A DNA stretch of 64,000 bases from Spirochaetota bacterium (GTDB lineage Bacteria; Spirochaetota; Spirochaetia; Sphaerochaetales; Sphaerochaetaceae). Below the pieces are notes generated by a model that worked only from the letters and a program-made list of their open reading frames with translations, was not told the DNA's origin and did not search any database. The DNA is taken from the NCBI GenBank assembly GCA_023401595.1, contig JAEXDQ010000006.1:1-64000 (forward strand). The letters run 5' to 3'. Shown here in pieces: positions 52,022 to 60,581 of this stretch (the first letter of the stretch is position 1; every line of letters begins with the position of its first letter). Both the position numbers and the translations under genes were made by a program.

Positions 52022-53134
52022 TCAACACTCGATTACGGCTTTCGTACAGTCTTGTCGACGGGCTACATCCAAAGCCGTCTGGATATCCGCAAGTGAAAAC
52101 CTATGGGTTATCATACGGGAAAAATCCACCCCCTGATTCTTACAAGCCTGGATGACCCGTAACGCAGTGCCGAATTCTTGAGGCCCATATCCCCATGATC
52201 CGAAAATTTGGATATCCTTTTGACAGACCTCGAAAGGATCAAACGGTATCGTTCCCCGCCTTGTGTAATGGCCGAATTCTACAAACGTACCTCCAGGACG
52301 AGTCATACTGATTCCATCGACAAAAGCGGAGGGAACCCCTGCACACTCGAATACGGCATCAGCGCCAAGTTGTTTCACAGTATTCTTCAATACCATTTCA
52401 AGACGTTCTTCACGTGTCATACAGGCGATGTCAATAATGATGTCTGCTCCATATTCACGACACTTTTCCAGACGATTCTCTGGACCGCCGATGACAATAA
52501 TCGGATAGGCCCCTGAGTTTTTCGCAAGAATGGTCATAATGGTCCCGATAGTCCCGCTTCCCTCGATAACGACGCTTTTACCGGGTCCGAAGCCCTGAGC
52601 CCGGTCTGGGACACCGGGAGCGAACGCACGTTCAAATGCACGAAGAGCACCGGCGAACGGTTCAACCAGCACAGCCTCCTCCGTCTTCATGTCGTCAGGA
52701 ATCCGGAAGATTGTCGAGCCATCAGGGATATAGATATATTCAGAAAACGCAGAACCCATGTCAGGAAGTTCCCGGCCTAATGGCGGTCTGAGGCAAAGGT
52801 TGGGTTGCAATAGAATCTTGCAGGTATAACACTCCCCGCACGCCCAGGTTTTCGGATAGCAGACGATACGATCACCTACCGAAAGAGCATTACCAAAAGA
52901 GTCTTCATGAATTGCGCCCTGTCCCATTTCCTCTATCCGGCCTACCCATTCATGGCCAAGCCGGAATTCCTTCCAAGGTTTTTCTCCATCATCATATACA
53001 AGATGAACATCTGTTCCACATACCCCCGCCAGCAATACCTTGACTATCATATCCCGTTTCAACACATCAGGTTTCTCAAATTCCTTGACAACGACTTTGC
53101 CTTGTTCAGGAACGACCGCGGCTTTATAATTCAT
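52022..53134 (-). CDS. zinc-dependent alcohol/polyol dehydrogenase (MDR family)
   Basis: 370 residues from the ATG at 53134, preceded by CTGGAG. Catalytic zinc ligands are in GVCGTDVHLVY and RLGHEWVGRIEE; the structural zinc loop is CGECYTCKILLQPNLC (spacing longer than usual). NAD-binding region VVIEGSGTIGTIMTILAKN near 190. Resembles sorbitol/threonine dehydrogenase-like enzymes that oxidise a secondary alcohol of a sugar or polyol. First gene of the island operon. Confidence 0.92.
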   Translation of the reverse strand: MNYKAAVVPEQGKVVVKEFEKPDVLKRDMIVKVLLAGVCGTDVHLVYDDGEKPWKEFRLGHEWVGRIEEMGQGAIHEDSFGNALSVGDRIVCYPKTWACGECYTCKILLQPNLCLRPPLGRELPDMGSAFSEYIYIPDGSTIFRIPDDMKTEEAVLVEPFAGALRAFERAFAPGVPDRAQGFGPGKSVVIEGSGTIGTIMTILAKNSGAYPIIVIGGPENRLEKCREYGADIIIDIACMTREERLEMVLKNTVKQLGADAVFECAGVPSAFVDGISMTRPGGTFVEFGHYTRRGTIPFDPFEVCQKDIQIFGSWGYGPQEFGTALRVIQACKNQGVDFSRMITHRFSLADIQTALDVARRQDCTKAVIEC

Positions 53135-53274
53135 ATACTTTCTCCAGTTTCCAGGTTGGATGGTATATACAACCACCCCGCATTGTTATCCACAACGCTA
53201 TTCATGAGACTGTCAGTTTACTAGTGATACAATTTACAGTATAATCCGTTATGACTGCTTAGAAATTCCAATGA

Positions 53275-53316
53275 AGGTTCCCTCTACAGTGTTTTCTAGG
53301 CAGGTAGGGGGAACCT
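53275..53316 (-). terminator. hairpin after LacI gene, probable terminator
   Basis: AGGTTCCCTCTAC pairs with GTAGGGGGAACCT (one G-U pair) around a 16-nt loop, 28 nt after the LacI stop at 53344. The T-run is weak, so termination may be incomplete and allow read-through into the dehydrogenase operon. Confidence 0.6.
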
Positions 53317-53343
53317 CATTATTTTGTATACGTATCGGATTCT

Positions 53344-54372
53344 TTATATCCCCTCCTTTTTCTGAAAGCGGGCTATCACAGGACAGCTGCTTTCCCGTAC
53401 AATCAGTTCTACTGGTATTGGCACTACTTTTGAACAGGCCTCTTTATTGCCCAACAGGGCTATCAACGACTGCGTCATGGCAATTCCAATTTCATGACTA
53501 TTCGATCTGACGGTAGTTAAGGAAGGTCTGGATCTTGAGGCTTCAGGAATATCATCGAACCCGACGACGGATATATCCTCAGGTACACGAAGGCCGAGCC
53601 GCCGGCAAGCTTCCACAGCCCCTAACGCGACCATATCGTTATAGCATGACAACGCTGTCGTTTGAGGAAAATCATGCAAAGTCTGTATTGTAGCGCGAAT
53701 TCCCTCCTCATACGATACTTCATTCATCGTTGCGCCAAGAAGTTCGTCGGTCGGCAGTCCATGTTCTTTCAAAGCCGCTTGCAGACCAGCGAAACGATGA
53801 GGAATTTCATGCGCCCAAGTGCCTTCAATATACCGGATATCCACATGTCCCATGCCAACAAGGTAGTTCCCTACTTGATATCCTCCGTCAAAATCATCCA
53901 AGGTATACAAAAGTGCGTCAGGAATGCTGTAGGGCGATAAAATGACAGCGTTATGGTTGGCGGCAACATGCTTCAACGCAGAAGCATCGAGCATACTGCC
54001 GGCCATGACCAGACCATCGACGTGTTTTTGTGAAAGAAGATCGATATAATGAAGTTCTTGATTGGGATTTCTCCCAGTATTACAAAGAAATACATTATAA
54101 TTCCCCTCACGGGCCACCTGCTCAACTCCCGTGATGAACCCAGTAAAAAATGGATCCGCGATATCAGGGATAAGCAAACCGATTGTCTGAGTGCGTTCCG
54201 TTTTCAAGCTTCTTGCCAATGCGTTTGGTTGATAACCCGTCTTCGCAATGGCGTCCAACACTTTTTCACGAGCTTCCGCTGATACAGGCTTCGGGCCATT
54301 GTTGATGACATATGAGACAGTCGCTATGGAAACCCCTGCCAACTTTGCGATATCTTTGACTGTAGGTTTCAT
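53344..54372 (-). CDS. LacI-family regulator of the second sugar island
   Basis: 342 residues. HTH VKDIAKLAGVSIATVSYVIN at residues 4-23, then a hinge. Sensor domain begins TIGLLIPDIADPFFTGFITG, with ALSCYNDMVALGAVEA and VVGFDDIPEASRSRPSLTTV near 275-295. AAGGAGGGG precedes the ATG. Its own promoter carries a perfect palindrome, so it autoregulates. The dehydrogenase-ABC operon directly downstream is its probable target. Confidence 0.95.
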   Translation of the reverse strand: MKPTVKDIAKLAGVSIATVSYVINNGPKPVSAEAREKVLDAIAKTGYQPNALARSLKTERTQTIGLLIPDIADPFFTGFITGVEQVAREGNYNVFLCNTGRNPNQELHYIDLLSQKHVDGLVMAGSMLDASALKHVAANHNAVILSPYSIPDALLYTLDDFDGGYQVGNYLVGMGHVDIRYIEGTWAHEIPHRFAGLQAALKEHGLPTDELLGATMNEVSYEEGIRATIQTLHDFPQTTALSCYNDMVALGAVEACRRLGLRVPEDISVVGFDDIPEASRSRPSLTTVRSNSHEIGIAMTQSLIALLGNKEACSKVVPIPVELIVRESSCPVIARFQKKEGI

Positions 54373-54383
54373 GCGGCCCCTCC

Positions 54384-54403
54384 TTGTCTAAACGTTTAGA
54401 CAA
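54384..54403 (-). promoter_or_regulatory. LacI-family operator
   Basis: TTGTCTAAACGTTTAGACAA is a perfect 20-bp palindrome with the central CG typical of LacI-family sites. It lies 12 bp before the ATG of the LacI gene and just downstream of its -10. Confidence 0.88.
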
Positions 54404-54407
54404 ATAT

Positions 54408-54436
54408 ATCCTACACTCACCCACAATCTCTGTCAA
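54408..54436 (-). promoter_or_regulatory. promoter of the LacI gene
   Basis: TTGACA (54436-54431) and TAGGAT (54413-54408) on the minus strand with 17-bp spacing. Transcription would start inside the operator, so binding should block it. Confidence 0.8.
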
Positions 54437-54530
54437 GGATTTTTTTTGATTCAGAAACCATTCAAAAAAGCAACCGCGGCAAGTACATTTCGCCAATTGG
54501 AATACCAAGGCAAGTCGCACAAACAATAGT

Positions 54531-55412
54531 CTAAAACACTTCCTCGGCAAGCGGAATCGACTCCATCGCCCCGAACCGGGACACCGCTATAGACGACGCC
54601 TTGCAGGCGAGTCCGAGAGATTCCCGTACTGAAAAACCACGGTCGCGGGCGGCGATATAGTAACCGATGAACGTATCGCCGGCCGCCGTAGTATCCGCGA
54701 CAGGGACATCAACGATATCGCCCCGTTCGCGGATATCCCCGCAACCGTACAGGACTCCATGCTTACCTATGGTAAGGAGAATTTCCGATTCAGGGTATTT
54801 CATCACAAGCGTATCGAGAATCTTCGGATAGGGAGAATCGAGCGGCAGACCGGAGAGCTGAGCCCCCTCTATCTCGTTCACGACCAGCAGGTCGACCAAC
54901 TGCAACGGCAGGTCAAGGATGGAGACGTCGAACGGCGCGGGATTGAGGCATATCTTCATGCCCCTTGCATGAGCCCGCCGGATCAAGGCGTCCACATGCA
55001 CGATTTCATTTTGCAAAACCAATAAATCACCGGCTCCGAAATGGGAAAGCGTCTCGTCTATTTCGTCGAGCGTCACCGCGCCGTTCCCGCCGGCATGGAG
55101 GACGATGCAGTTCTGCTTCTGCTCATCCAACTGGATAATGGCATGGCCTGTGGCGCCATCGTACAGCCGGATGAATGAAGTATCGACGCCATATCCCCGG
55201 AGCAGCTCGGTCAGCCACATGCCGTCACGACCGATCTTTCCGGCATGGTAGACCTCCATACCGGCCTTGGCCAACGAAGCGCTTTGATTGGCGCCCTTGC
55301 CGCCGGCGCTACGCTTCATCGCAGTACTCGACAGAGTTTCGCCCGGGCGCACGATATGGGGAACCGAATACACGAAATCGATGTTCAACGAACCATAGTT
55401 CAAAACCTTCAT
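54531..55412 (-). CDS. rbsK: ribokinase-family (PfkB) sugar kinase, second copy
   Basis: 293 residues. GGKGANQSASLAKAG near 38, LNPAPFDVSILDLP near 155 and DTTAAGDTFIGYYIAA near 240 define the PfkB fold. It is very similar along its length to the kinase at 17571-18455 but is encoded in GC-richer DNA. It stands upstream of the LacI gene, with a ribosome site AAGGGG. Ribose or another pentose is the likely substrate. Confidence 0.92.
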   Translation of the reverse strand: MKVLNYGSLNIDFVYSVPHIVRPGETLSSTAMKRSAGGKGANQSASLAKAGMEVYHAGKIGRDGMWLTELLRGYGVDTSFIRLYDGATGHAIIQLDEQKQNCIVLHAGGNGAVTLDEIDETLSHFGAGDLLVLQNEIVHVDALIRRAHARGMKICLNPAPFDVSILDLPLQLVDLLVVNEIEGAQLSGLPLDSPYPKILDTLVMKYPESEILLTIGKHGVLYGCGDIRERGDIVDVPVADTTAAGDTFIGYYIAARDRGFSVRESLGLACKASSIAVSRFGAMESIPLAEEVF

Positions 55413-55757
55413 GACAGTACCCCTTCATCAATATACATCAGAATAATCTAAAACGGAATCGGCGTTCTGGCAAACGAAAAGCACCGGGCTCAAAATACCG
55501 ACATGCAATAAGACGTAATGACTGGATAAACAGGAAATCGCAAGAAAATCTCTCGACATAATCGACCTTGCAAAACAGTATATATAAAACAATTAGTTAT
55601 AGTATAAATAATTAATCCTAATTCACATATTCATTCTAGAAAATTATTTGTCATATCGCCCCTGCAGATATCCGCCACGATTATATAAGTACAGGGATTT
55701 TCCAATGGGCATCCCTCGCTTTTTATCTGAGAAACTGGAGTTCTTCATCGCCATCGC
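55413..55757. other. AT-rich intergenic region
   Basis: No gene is supported. It separates the ribokinase gene from the divergent SPFH operon. TATACT-type -10 elements occur on the minus side and would serve the kinase gene. Confidence 0.4.
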
Positions 55758-55796
55758 TTGCCATTTAGCATTCATTATGATATCATTTTGATATCA
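55758..55796 (+). promoter_or_regulatory. SPFH operon promoter with tandem TGATATCA operators
   Basis: TTGCCA (55758-55763) and TATCAT (55781-55786) are spaced 17 bp. The palindrome TGATATCA occurs twice, at 55778-55785 and 55789-55796, exactly 11 bp apart. The first copy covers the -10 and the second the expected start. Ribbon-helix-helix proteins bind such tandem sites, and one is encoded in this operon. Confidence 0.7.
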
Positions 55797-55822
55797 AACA
55801 AAGAATGATGACGGAGGTTATC

Positions 55823-56809
55823 ATGACGCTGAACCAGATTGAAGAAAAAATCCTTCATCCCAAAAGTGGTTTTCTGGGTATCGCGATCGAAGCGATCCTG
55901 TTGGTCGGAGCTATCGGACTGATCATTCTCGCCGGATATTCCTACGATGACGTGCCAGCCGTTACGTTCGGAGTAACCGGAACCATCCTGCTCTGCCTGT
56001 TCTGCATGCTTTTCGCAGGTTTCAAGGTCGTCGGACCGAACGAAGCCATCGTCCTGACGTTGTTCGGAAAATACCACGGCACGGTCAAGGAACCGGGCTT
56101 CTACTTCCTCAACCCGTTCGTCGTCACTTGCAAGCCTCAAGGAAAAGGCAGCGCGGCGGCTGATGATACCGACACGTACAAAGGCGGCAAGAAGGCGCAG
56201 AACGCGACGAGACGGATATCGACCAAGATCGAAACGTTGGACAACCAGATGCAGAAGGTCAACGACAAGCTCGGCAACCCCATCATGATTGGTTCCGTGG
56301 TGATATGGCGAGTGGTGAACCCCACGAAAGCCGTCCTGAGCATCAACAACTATTTTGAATTCCTCTCGATCCAATGCGACTCCACCATCAGGAACACCGC
56401 GAGACTCTACCCCTATGACCTGATCGACGACGATCCTGCGAACGACGATGAAACAACGCTGCGGGGCAGCAGTCAGGAAATCGCACTGAAGATGCAGGAA
56501 GAGTTGCAGAAAAAGGTCGAGGACGCAGGACTCGAAATCCTTGAAGTACGGATCACCAACCTCGCCTACGCACCGGAAATAGCGGCGGCGATGCTCCAGC
56601 GGCAACAGGCGGTGGCGATCATCGCGGCACGCCAGAAGATTGTCGAAGGCGCCGTAAGTATGGTAGAAATGGCATTGGAGAAGCTCAGCCAGAAACAGAT
56701 CGTCAACCTCGACGAAGAACGAAAGGCGGCGATGGTGAGCAACCTGCTGGTCGTGCTGTGCGGAAACAAGGATGCCCAGCCCATCGTCAACAGCGGCTCG
56801 ATATACTGA
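55823..56809 (+). CDS. SPFH/Band-7 domain membrane protein
   Basis: 328 residues from the ATG at 55823 (ACGGAGG upstream). Two hydrophobic segments in residues 15-70 (IAIEAILLVGAIGLIILAG and ILLCLFCMLFAGFKVVG) anchor it. The SPFH domain then begins with PNEAIVLTLFGKYHGTV, and a coiled-coil region ends in KLSQKQIVNLDEERKAAM. Members form large oligomeric scaffolds in the membrane. There is no protease partner here; instead a ribbon-helix-helix gene follows 15 nt downstream. Confidence 0.92.
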   Translation: MTLNQIEEKILHPKSGFLGIAIEAILLVGAIGLIILAGYSYDDVPAVTFGVTGTILLCLFCMLFAGFKVVGPNEAIVLTLFGKYHGTVKEPGFYFLNPFVVTCKPQGKGSAAADDTDTYKGGKKAQNATRRISTKIETLDNQMQKVNDKLGNPIMIGSVVIWRVVNPTKAVLSINNYFEFLSIQCDSTIRNTARLYPYDLIDDDPANDDETTLRGSSQEIALKMQEELQKKVEDAGLEILEVRITNLAYAPEIAAAMLQRQQAVAIIAARQKIVEGAVSMVEMALEKLSQKQIVNLDEERKAAMVSNLLVVLCGNKDAQPIVNSGSIY

Positions 56810-56824
56810 CAAGAGGGTTTTATT

Positions 56825-57007
56825 TTGGCAGAACCAGCGGACAACAAGGACAAGATGAAGAAACAGGTCCCCCTGAGACTTTCCGCCACGTTGTATGATG
56901 AAATCGCGGCATGGGCGGAAGACGACTTCCGCTCCATCAACGGGCAGATCGAATATCTGCTCACTGAATGCGTCCGTAAACGAAAGAAAAACCAGACGAT
57001 AGAATAG
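56825..57007 (+). CDS. small Arc-type ribbon-helix-helix protein
   Basis: 60 residues from a TTG at 56825, with AAGAGGG just before it. KKQVPLRLSATLYDEIAAWA is the beta-strand/helix A part and SINGQIEYLLTECVRKRKK is helix B, the Arc/MetJ fold. Such proteins bind DNA as dimers of dimers. It lies 15 nt behind the SPFH gene and probably represses the shared promoter through the tandem TGATATCA sites. No toxin gene is recognisable. Confidence 0.9.
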   Translation: MAEPADNKDKMKKQVPLRLSATLYDEIAAWAEDDFRSINGQIEYLLTECVRKRKKNQTIE

Positions 57008-57031
57008 CTTACGGTATTGAACGGGAACCGG

Positions 57032-57063
57032 GGCCGTCGCACCACATCGTGCGGCGGCCTTCC
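57032..57063 (+). terminator. terminator of the SPFH operon
   Basis: GGCCGTCGCAC pairs with GTGCGGCGGCC (one G-U pair) around a 6-nt loop, 24 nt after the last stop. The following TTCC is a weak T-run. Confidence 0.55.
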
Positions 57064-57083
57064 TGATATCAGGGAACAGGAAT

Positions 57084-58004
57084 TCAGTCCTTGAGCCCCT
57101 GCGACAGCTTCGACGCCCTGCGGACCGCACAATCCATCCCGAAACCGACGGCTTCACAGAACTCCCGGCCTGACAACAGCGCATGCACCATGGCCCCGGT
57201 CAGGGTATCCCCGCAACCGATCGTATTGACCACCGGGACATCGATATTCGGAATCACTTTCAGACCGGAACCATCGAACGCCCAAGTATCATACTTACCG
57301 CGGGTAATCACCGATTTCACCCCGTACGTATCGTATATCGTCCGGGTAATGGTCTCGACCTCACCATACAACCCTTCGGTGTCCTCATTCTCCAGTACCC
57401 GGCGTCCCGGCATGAAGGTCGCCACGAATTCAGACAAATTCGGCTTGATGATGTCAGGCCCATGGGGCAGACACGCCTTCAGATCCTTTCCCTTGATATC
57501 CAGGACGACCATTTTCCCCTGTTTCCTGGCGCAAGCTACCATCCGCGGAAAAATATCGTCCTCATATCCCGGCGCCTTCGTACCGGATATCACCACCGCC
57601 GCATGTCCGCACAAAATCGCGGCGTACCTGCCGAACACCTGTTCCGAGATCTCCGCCGTCACGGGCAGCGTCTCTTCGATCAGTTCCGTGCTGGTGTTCT
57701 TCTTCCGGTTGATGATCGTAATACAGGTACGGATAGGAGCCGAAGTCCCGATGAACTCGACAGGAATCCCCTCGGAGTCGCACAATTCGATGAACTCCTT
57801 CACCCGGCTTCCGCCAAGTTGGGTGAGATTCACTGAATTCCGTCCCAGATGCAACAGCACCCTTGAAACATTGATTCCTTTCCCAGAGGCGCATATATGA
57901 TAATCGGCGCTACGATTGACCTCATCCTCGTGAAAATCATCGAAGACGATCGTCTTCTGAAACGTAGGGCTGAGGCAAACTGTCAATACAGACGACGGAT
58001 CCAT
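57084..58004 (-). CDS. 1-phosphofructokinase/tagatose-6-phosphate kinase family protein
   Basis: 306 residues. PfkB-fold markers typical of the LacC/FruK branch: VCLSPTFQKTIVFDDFHEDE at the start, GKGINVSRVLLHLG near 41, KPNLSEFVATF near 185 and NTIGCGDTLTGAMVHAL near 265 with the catalytic Asp. It phosphorylates fructose 1-phosphate, tagatose 6-phosphate or a related sugar phosphate. Last gene of an operon that also encodes a class II aldolase, so it probably produces that aldolase's substrate. Confidence 0.9.
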   Translation of the reverse strand: MDPSSVLTVCLSPTFQKTIVFDDFHEDEVNRSADYHICASGKGINVSRVLLHLGRNSVNLTQLGGSRVKEFIELCDSEGIPVEFIGTSAPIRTCITIINRKKNTSTELIEETLPVTAEISEQVFGRYAAILCGHAAVVISGTKAPGYEDDIFPRMVACARKQGKMVVLDIKGKDLKACLPHGPDIIKPNLSEFVATFMPGRRVLENEDTEGLYGEVETITRTIYDTYGVKSVITRGKYDTWAFDGSGLKVIPNIDVPVVNTIGCGDTLTGAMVHALLSGREFCEAVGFGMDCAVRRASKLSQGLKD

Positions 58005-58061
58005 AGTTCACGAAATCCTTTTTCACTTGGCGACAACCACGCCCCATGCGTGGAGAGACGC

Positions 58062-58868
58062 TCAGCCGTTCAGCCGGGCGATCAATTCCTTCCTGCAAGC
58101 CCCGGTACCTATGACCAACGGCTTGGAAAACATCTTCCGATCCAGCAGGATGCTGTCATCGTAGAAGAACTCCTCCCCCGTCCAATACTGGTACTCCATG
58201 CCGACTTTTCGAGCGATCGCATGGGGAGGGACGATATCCCAGACATAGCAGAGAGGGTCTATGCAGGCGTCGATCCCGAAAAACGCCACCGCGGAAACGA
58301 TATGCAGAATCGAACAGCCGTAGGAACGGAACCGGCATCCGGCCTTTTCCAACGGAAGCTGCTTGAGGATGTTTGAACCGGTCGTTATATATCGCGGGAC
58401 ATCCTTCTCTCCGCGACGGATACCATCTACGGACAAAGGCTCCCCGTTGATATAGACAGTGGGATCGTCAGGATCCGTCCGGAGGAACAGCTCCTCACAC
58501 CCCCGACCAAAACGGGGGCCATATACGAAGCTTCCTACAGGCTGGCGGTCCCGATCCAGCACCCCGAGACCGATGCACCAAGCCGGGAACCCCTGGCTGT
58601 AGGAATCCGTCCCGTCGATAGGGTCGAGGACGAAGGTCAGCGGGGCGTTCTCGTCGAACTCCCTGACGACCTCCTCTTCCGTCACGATATTGCAGTCCGG
58701 AAACAATTCCAACAATGTCCGTACAATCCGCCGGGTCACCTCCAAGTCGGTTTCGGTCAACACCGTCCCGTCCGGTTTGTAGGAACGGTGAATGCATCCC
58801 TGCCGTTCCTTTGCATAGCTTCCGCATTCGCGGACGACCCTTTCAAGCTCGTCAAATTTCTGTCGCAT
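58062..58868 (-). CDS. inositol monophosphatase family protein
   Basis: 268 residues from the ATG at 58868, chosen because GGTGGAG lies upstream. Mg-binding motifs are VTEEEVV near residue 67, DPIDGTDSYSQG near 85 and the C-terminal VWDIVPPHAIARK. It resembles inositol/histidinol/fructose-1,6-bisphosphate phosphatases and could remove phosphate from inositol phosphates or from sugar bisphosphates of this pathway. Follows the aldolase gene after a gap carrying an 8-bp repeat array. Confidence 0.92.
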   Translation of the reverse strand: MRQKFDELERVVRECGSYAKERQGCIHRSYKPDGTVLTETDLEVTRRIVRTLLELFPDCNIVTEEEVVREFDENAPLTFVLDPIDGTDSYSQGFPAWCIGLGVLDRDRQPVGSFVYGPRFGRGCEELFLRTDPDDPTVYINGEPLSVDGIRRGEKDVPRYITTGSNILKQLPLEKAGCRFRSYGCSILHIVSAVAFFGIDACIDPLCYVWDIVPPHAIARKVGMEYQYWTGEEFFYDDSILLDRKMFSKPLVIGTGACRKELIARLNG

Positions 58869-59010
58869 AGTCTCCACCCCGGCGAATCGCACTCTCATCG
58901 CCCTACGGTTCCGCACTGCGCGGATTCAATATCCAACCACGTCTACGAACCCGCCGCCTACCCCTCGGAGCATCCCCCGCGTTTCCGTTCCAACGGACTC
59001 AAGATCCGTT

Positions 59011-59066
59011 GGTTCGCTGGTTCGCCGGCTCATCAATTCGCTAATTCGCTGATTCGCCGGCTGGCC
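59011..59066. repeat. 8-bp tandem array (7 units)
   Basis: Seven consecutive octamers: GGTTCGCT, GGTTCGCC, GGCTCATC, AATTCGCT, AATTCGCT, GATTCGCC, GGCTGGCC. The preceding GATCCGTT (59003-59010) may be a decayed eighth. It lies in the gap between the aldolase and phosphatase genes. Stepwise drift resembles that in the 11-bp arrays. Confidence 0.8.
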
Positions 59067-59123
59067 GCCGTCGCCCGCCGGAAAAGGCCTCGGGTCAGTA
59101 CAAGCGGCTCCAGCCTTGCGAAA

Positions 59124-59981
59124 TCAACGCTTGCCGGCGCTGCCCATGACGTCGATCTTTTCTTCCACTATCCTGGCGCAGGCTTCGATCACCTGGGTCG
59201 AGACCTTTCTCGGATCCGAGCCCTTCTCTTCCATATACGCCTTCCTGGACACATCGAACACTCCATGGACCTTCAACTCCGTCCCGACGTTGATCTTTCT
59301 GACTCCAAGGGGAATCGCTCTCCTGAAATCGTCGTCGGGAACCCCCGTTCCGCCATGCAGGACGAGCGGCATGTCGGGAATCAGCTGATTGATCTTCGCG
59401 ATCCGGTCGAAATCGAGCTTGGGTTCGCTCTTGTAGAACCCATGTACCGTACCGACGGCTACCGCCAAGGCATCGATGCCGGTGTCCCGGACAAAACGCA
59501 CCGCGTCTTCAGGCACTGTGAACAAGGCCTCGCGCTCATCCACGTCGATATGGTCCTCCTTGCCGCCGACATGACCCAGCTCGGCCTCGACGGAAACACC
59601 GTAGCGGGACGCATATTCGACTACACGGGCGGTAACGTCGACATTCTCCTGATAGCTCTTGCTCGACGCGTCGATCATCACGGAAGTGAAACCGTTGTCA
59701 ACGCAACGGCAGATCATGTCATAGTCCGTGGCATGGTCCAGATGCAGGACGACCTCCGCGCCGTAGTCCTCGGCCATGCCGCGACAAGCGCCCACGGTGG
59801 TCTTTTCGCCCATTACCTTCATGGCTCCTACCGACGCCATGGCGATCACGGGGCTGTTCTTCCGGCTTGCGGCAAGCCCGATGCCCAACAGGTTCTCTAA
59901 GGTGAAAAAGTTGAACGCCCCTACGGCATAACCGCCTTTCATCGCCCTCTTCATGACGTAATCCAATGTAACCAATGCCAT
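59124..59981 (-). CDS. fba: class II fructose-bisphosphate/ketose-bisphosphate aldolase
   Basis: 285 residues from the ATG at 59981 with GAGGAG upstream. Zinc ligands are in VVLHLDHATDYD (about 81), EAELGHVGG (about 135) and LHGGTGVPDDD (about 205-215), with NVGTELK for phosphate binding. Family members cleave fructose- or tagatose-1,6-bisphosphate, or related ketose phosphates. Its ATG follows the P-loop kinase stop by one base. Its position beside a 1-phosphofructokinase-like gene suggests a sugar-specific pathway enzyme rather than the housekeeping aldolase. Confidence 0.94.
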   Translation of the reverse strand: MALVTLDYVMKRAMKGGYAVGAFNFFTLENLLGIGLAASRKNSPVIAMASVGAMKVMGEKTTVGACRGMAEDYGAEVVLHLDHATDYDMICRCVDNGFTSVMIDASSKSYQENVDVTARVVEYASRYGVSVEAELGHVGGKEDHIDVDEREALFTVPEDAVRFVRDTGIDALAVAVGTVHGFYKSEPKLDFDRIAKINQLIPDMPLVLHGGTGVPDDDFRRAIPLGVRKINVGTELKVHGVFDVSRKAYMEEKGSDPRKVSTQVIEACARIVEEKIDVMGSAGKR

Positions 59982-59982
59982 T

Positions 59983-60567
59983 TTATATATCTCCTCTTCC
60001 TGAAATAGTTTCAGAAACAATAGTACGCAACATTTCCATCGAAGCCTCGAAAGCCTCTTTTGAATCATTGAACTCCAGATATGCGCAATGATCGGCGTCC
60101 CAGCAGGGCGGGCTGTCATCATGTGAATCCTGGTATGAGGCCCAATCGGACAGAACCTCTTCGTCCCGTATGGAACCCCGGCGCTTCAGCATGTCCAGAT
60201 GCAGGCCGTCTCGCGGCGCCATGTAGAAGCAGGTGACCGTGGCCGGGCGTCCAAGCCCCTCCTTCAGACGGGAGAAGAAGGTCGCGTCGCGAACCTCCGC
60301 GCTCAGAGGGGCCGACAGGACGACATCGTTGCCAAGCCGAAGGTTTTCCAGTACCGGCGCCCACAGCGTTTCGTAACTGGCGGCCCGCCAATGCCTATAG
60401 AACCCCAGACGACTGCCTCCCAACCCACATTCAGCTTCAATTGACTGCAAAAATGGCTGAACAAGGGTATCATAATCGAAATATGGCCAGTGGCAAGCAA
60501 GTGCGACCTGCCGGGCTACGGTCGTTTTTCCAGTCCCGGGCAGACCGGCGAAAACCACGAGGTTCAC
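59983..60567 (-). CDS. P-loop (AAA/zeta-type) small-molecule kinase
   Basis: 194 residues from a GTG at 60567, because GGAGGGG lies 6 nt upstream; an ATG at 60582 that overlaps the previous stop has no site. The Walker A motif VFAGLPGTGKTTVAR starts at residue 5. A lid region with FYMAPRDGLHLDMLKRRGS follows. Resembles gluconate/shikimate-like or zeta-toxin-like kinases. In this sugar operon a sugar or polyol kinase role is most likely, but the substrate cannot be told. Confidence 0.8.
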   Translation of the reverse strand: MNLVVFAGLPGTGKTTVARQVALACHWPYFDYDTLVQPFLQSIEAECGLGGSRLGFYRHWRAASYETLWAPVLENLRLGNDVVLSAPLSAEVRDATFFSRLKEGLGRPATVTCFYMAPRDGLHLDMLKRRGSIRDEEVLSDWASYQDSHDDSPPCWDADHCAYLEFNDSKEAFEASMEMLRTIVSETISGRGDI

Positions 60568-60581
60568 AATAGGCCCCTCCA

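Noticed and set aside
56825..57007. toxin-antitoxin module at the ribbon-helix-helix gene
   Set aside because: The partner is a 328-aa membrane SPFH protein rather than a small toxin, and no other small gene adjoins it.
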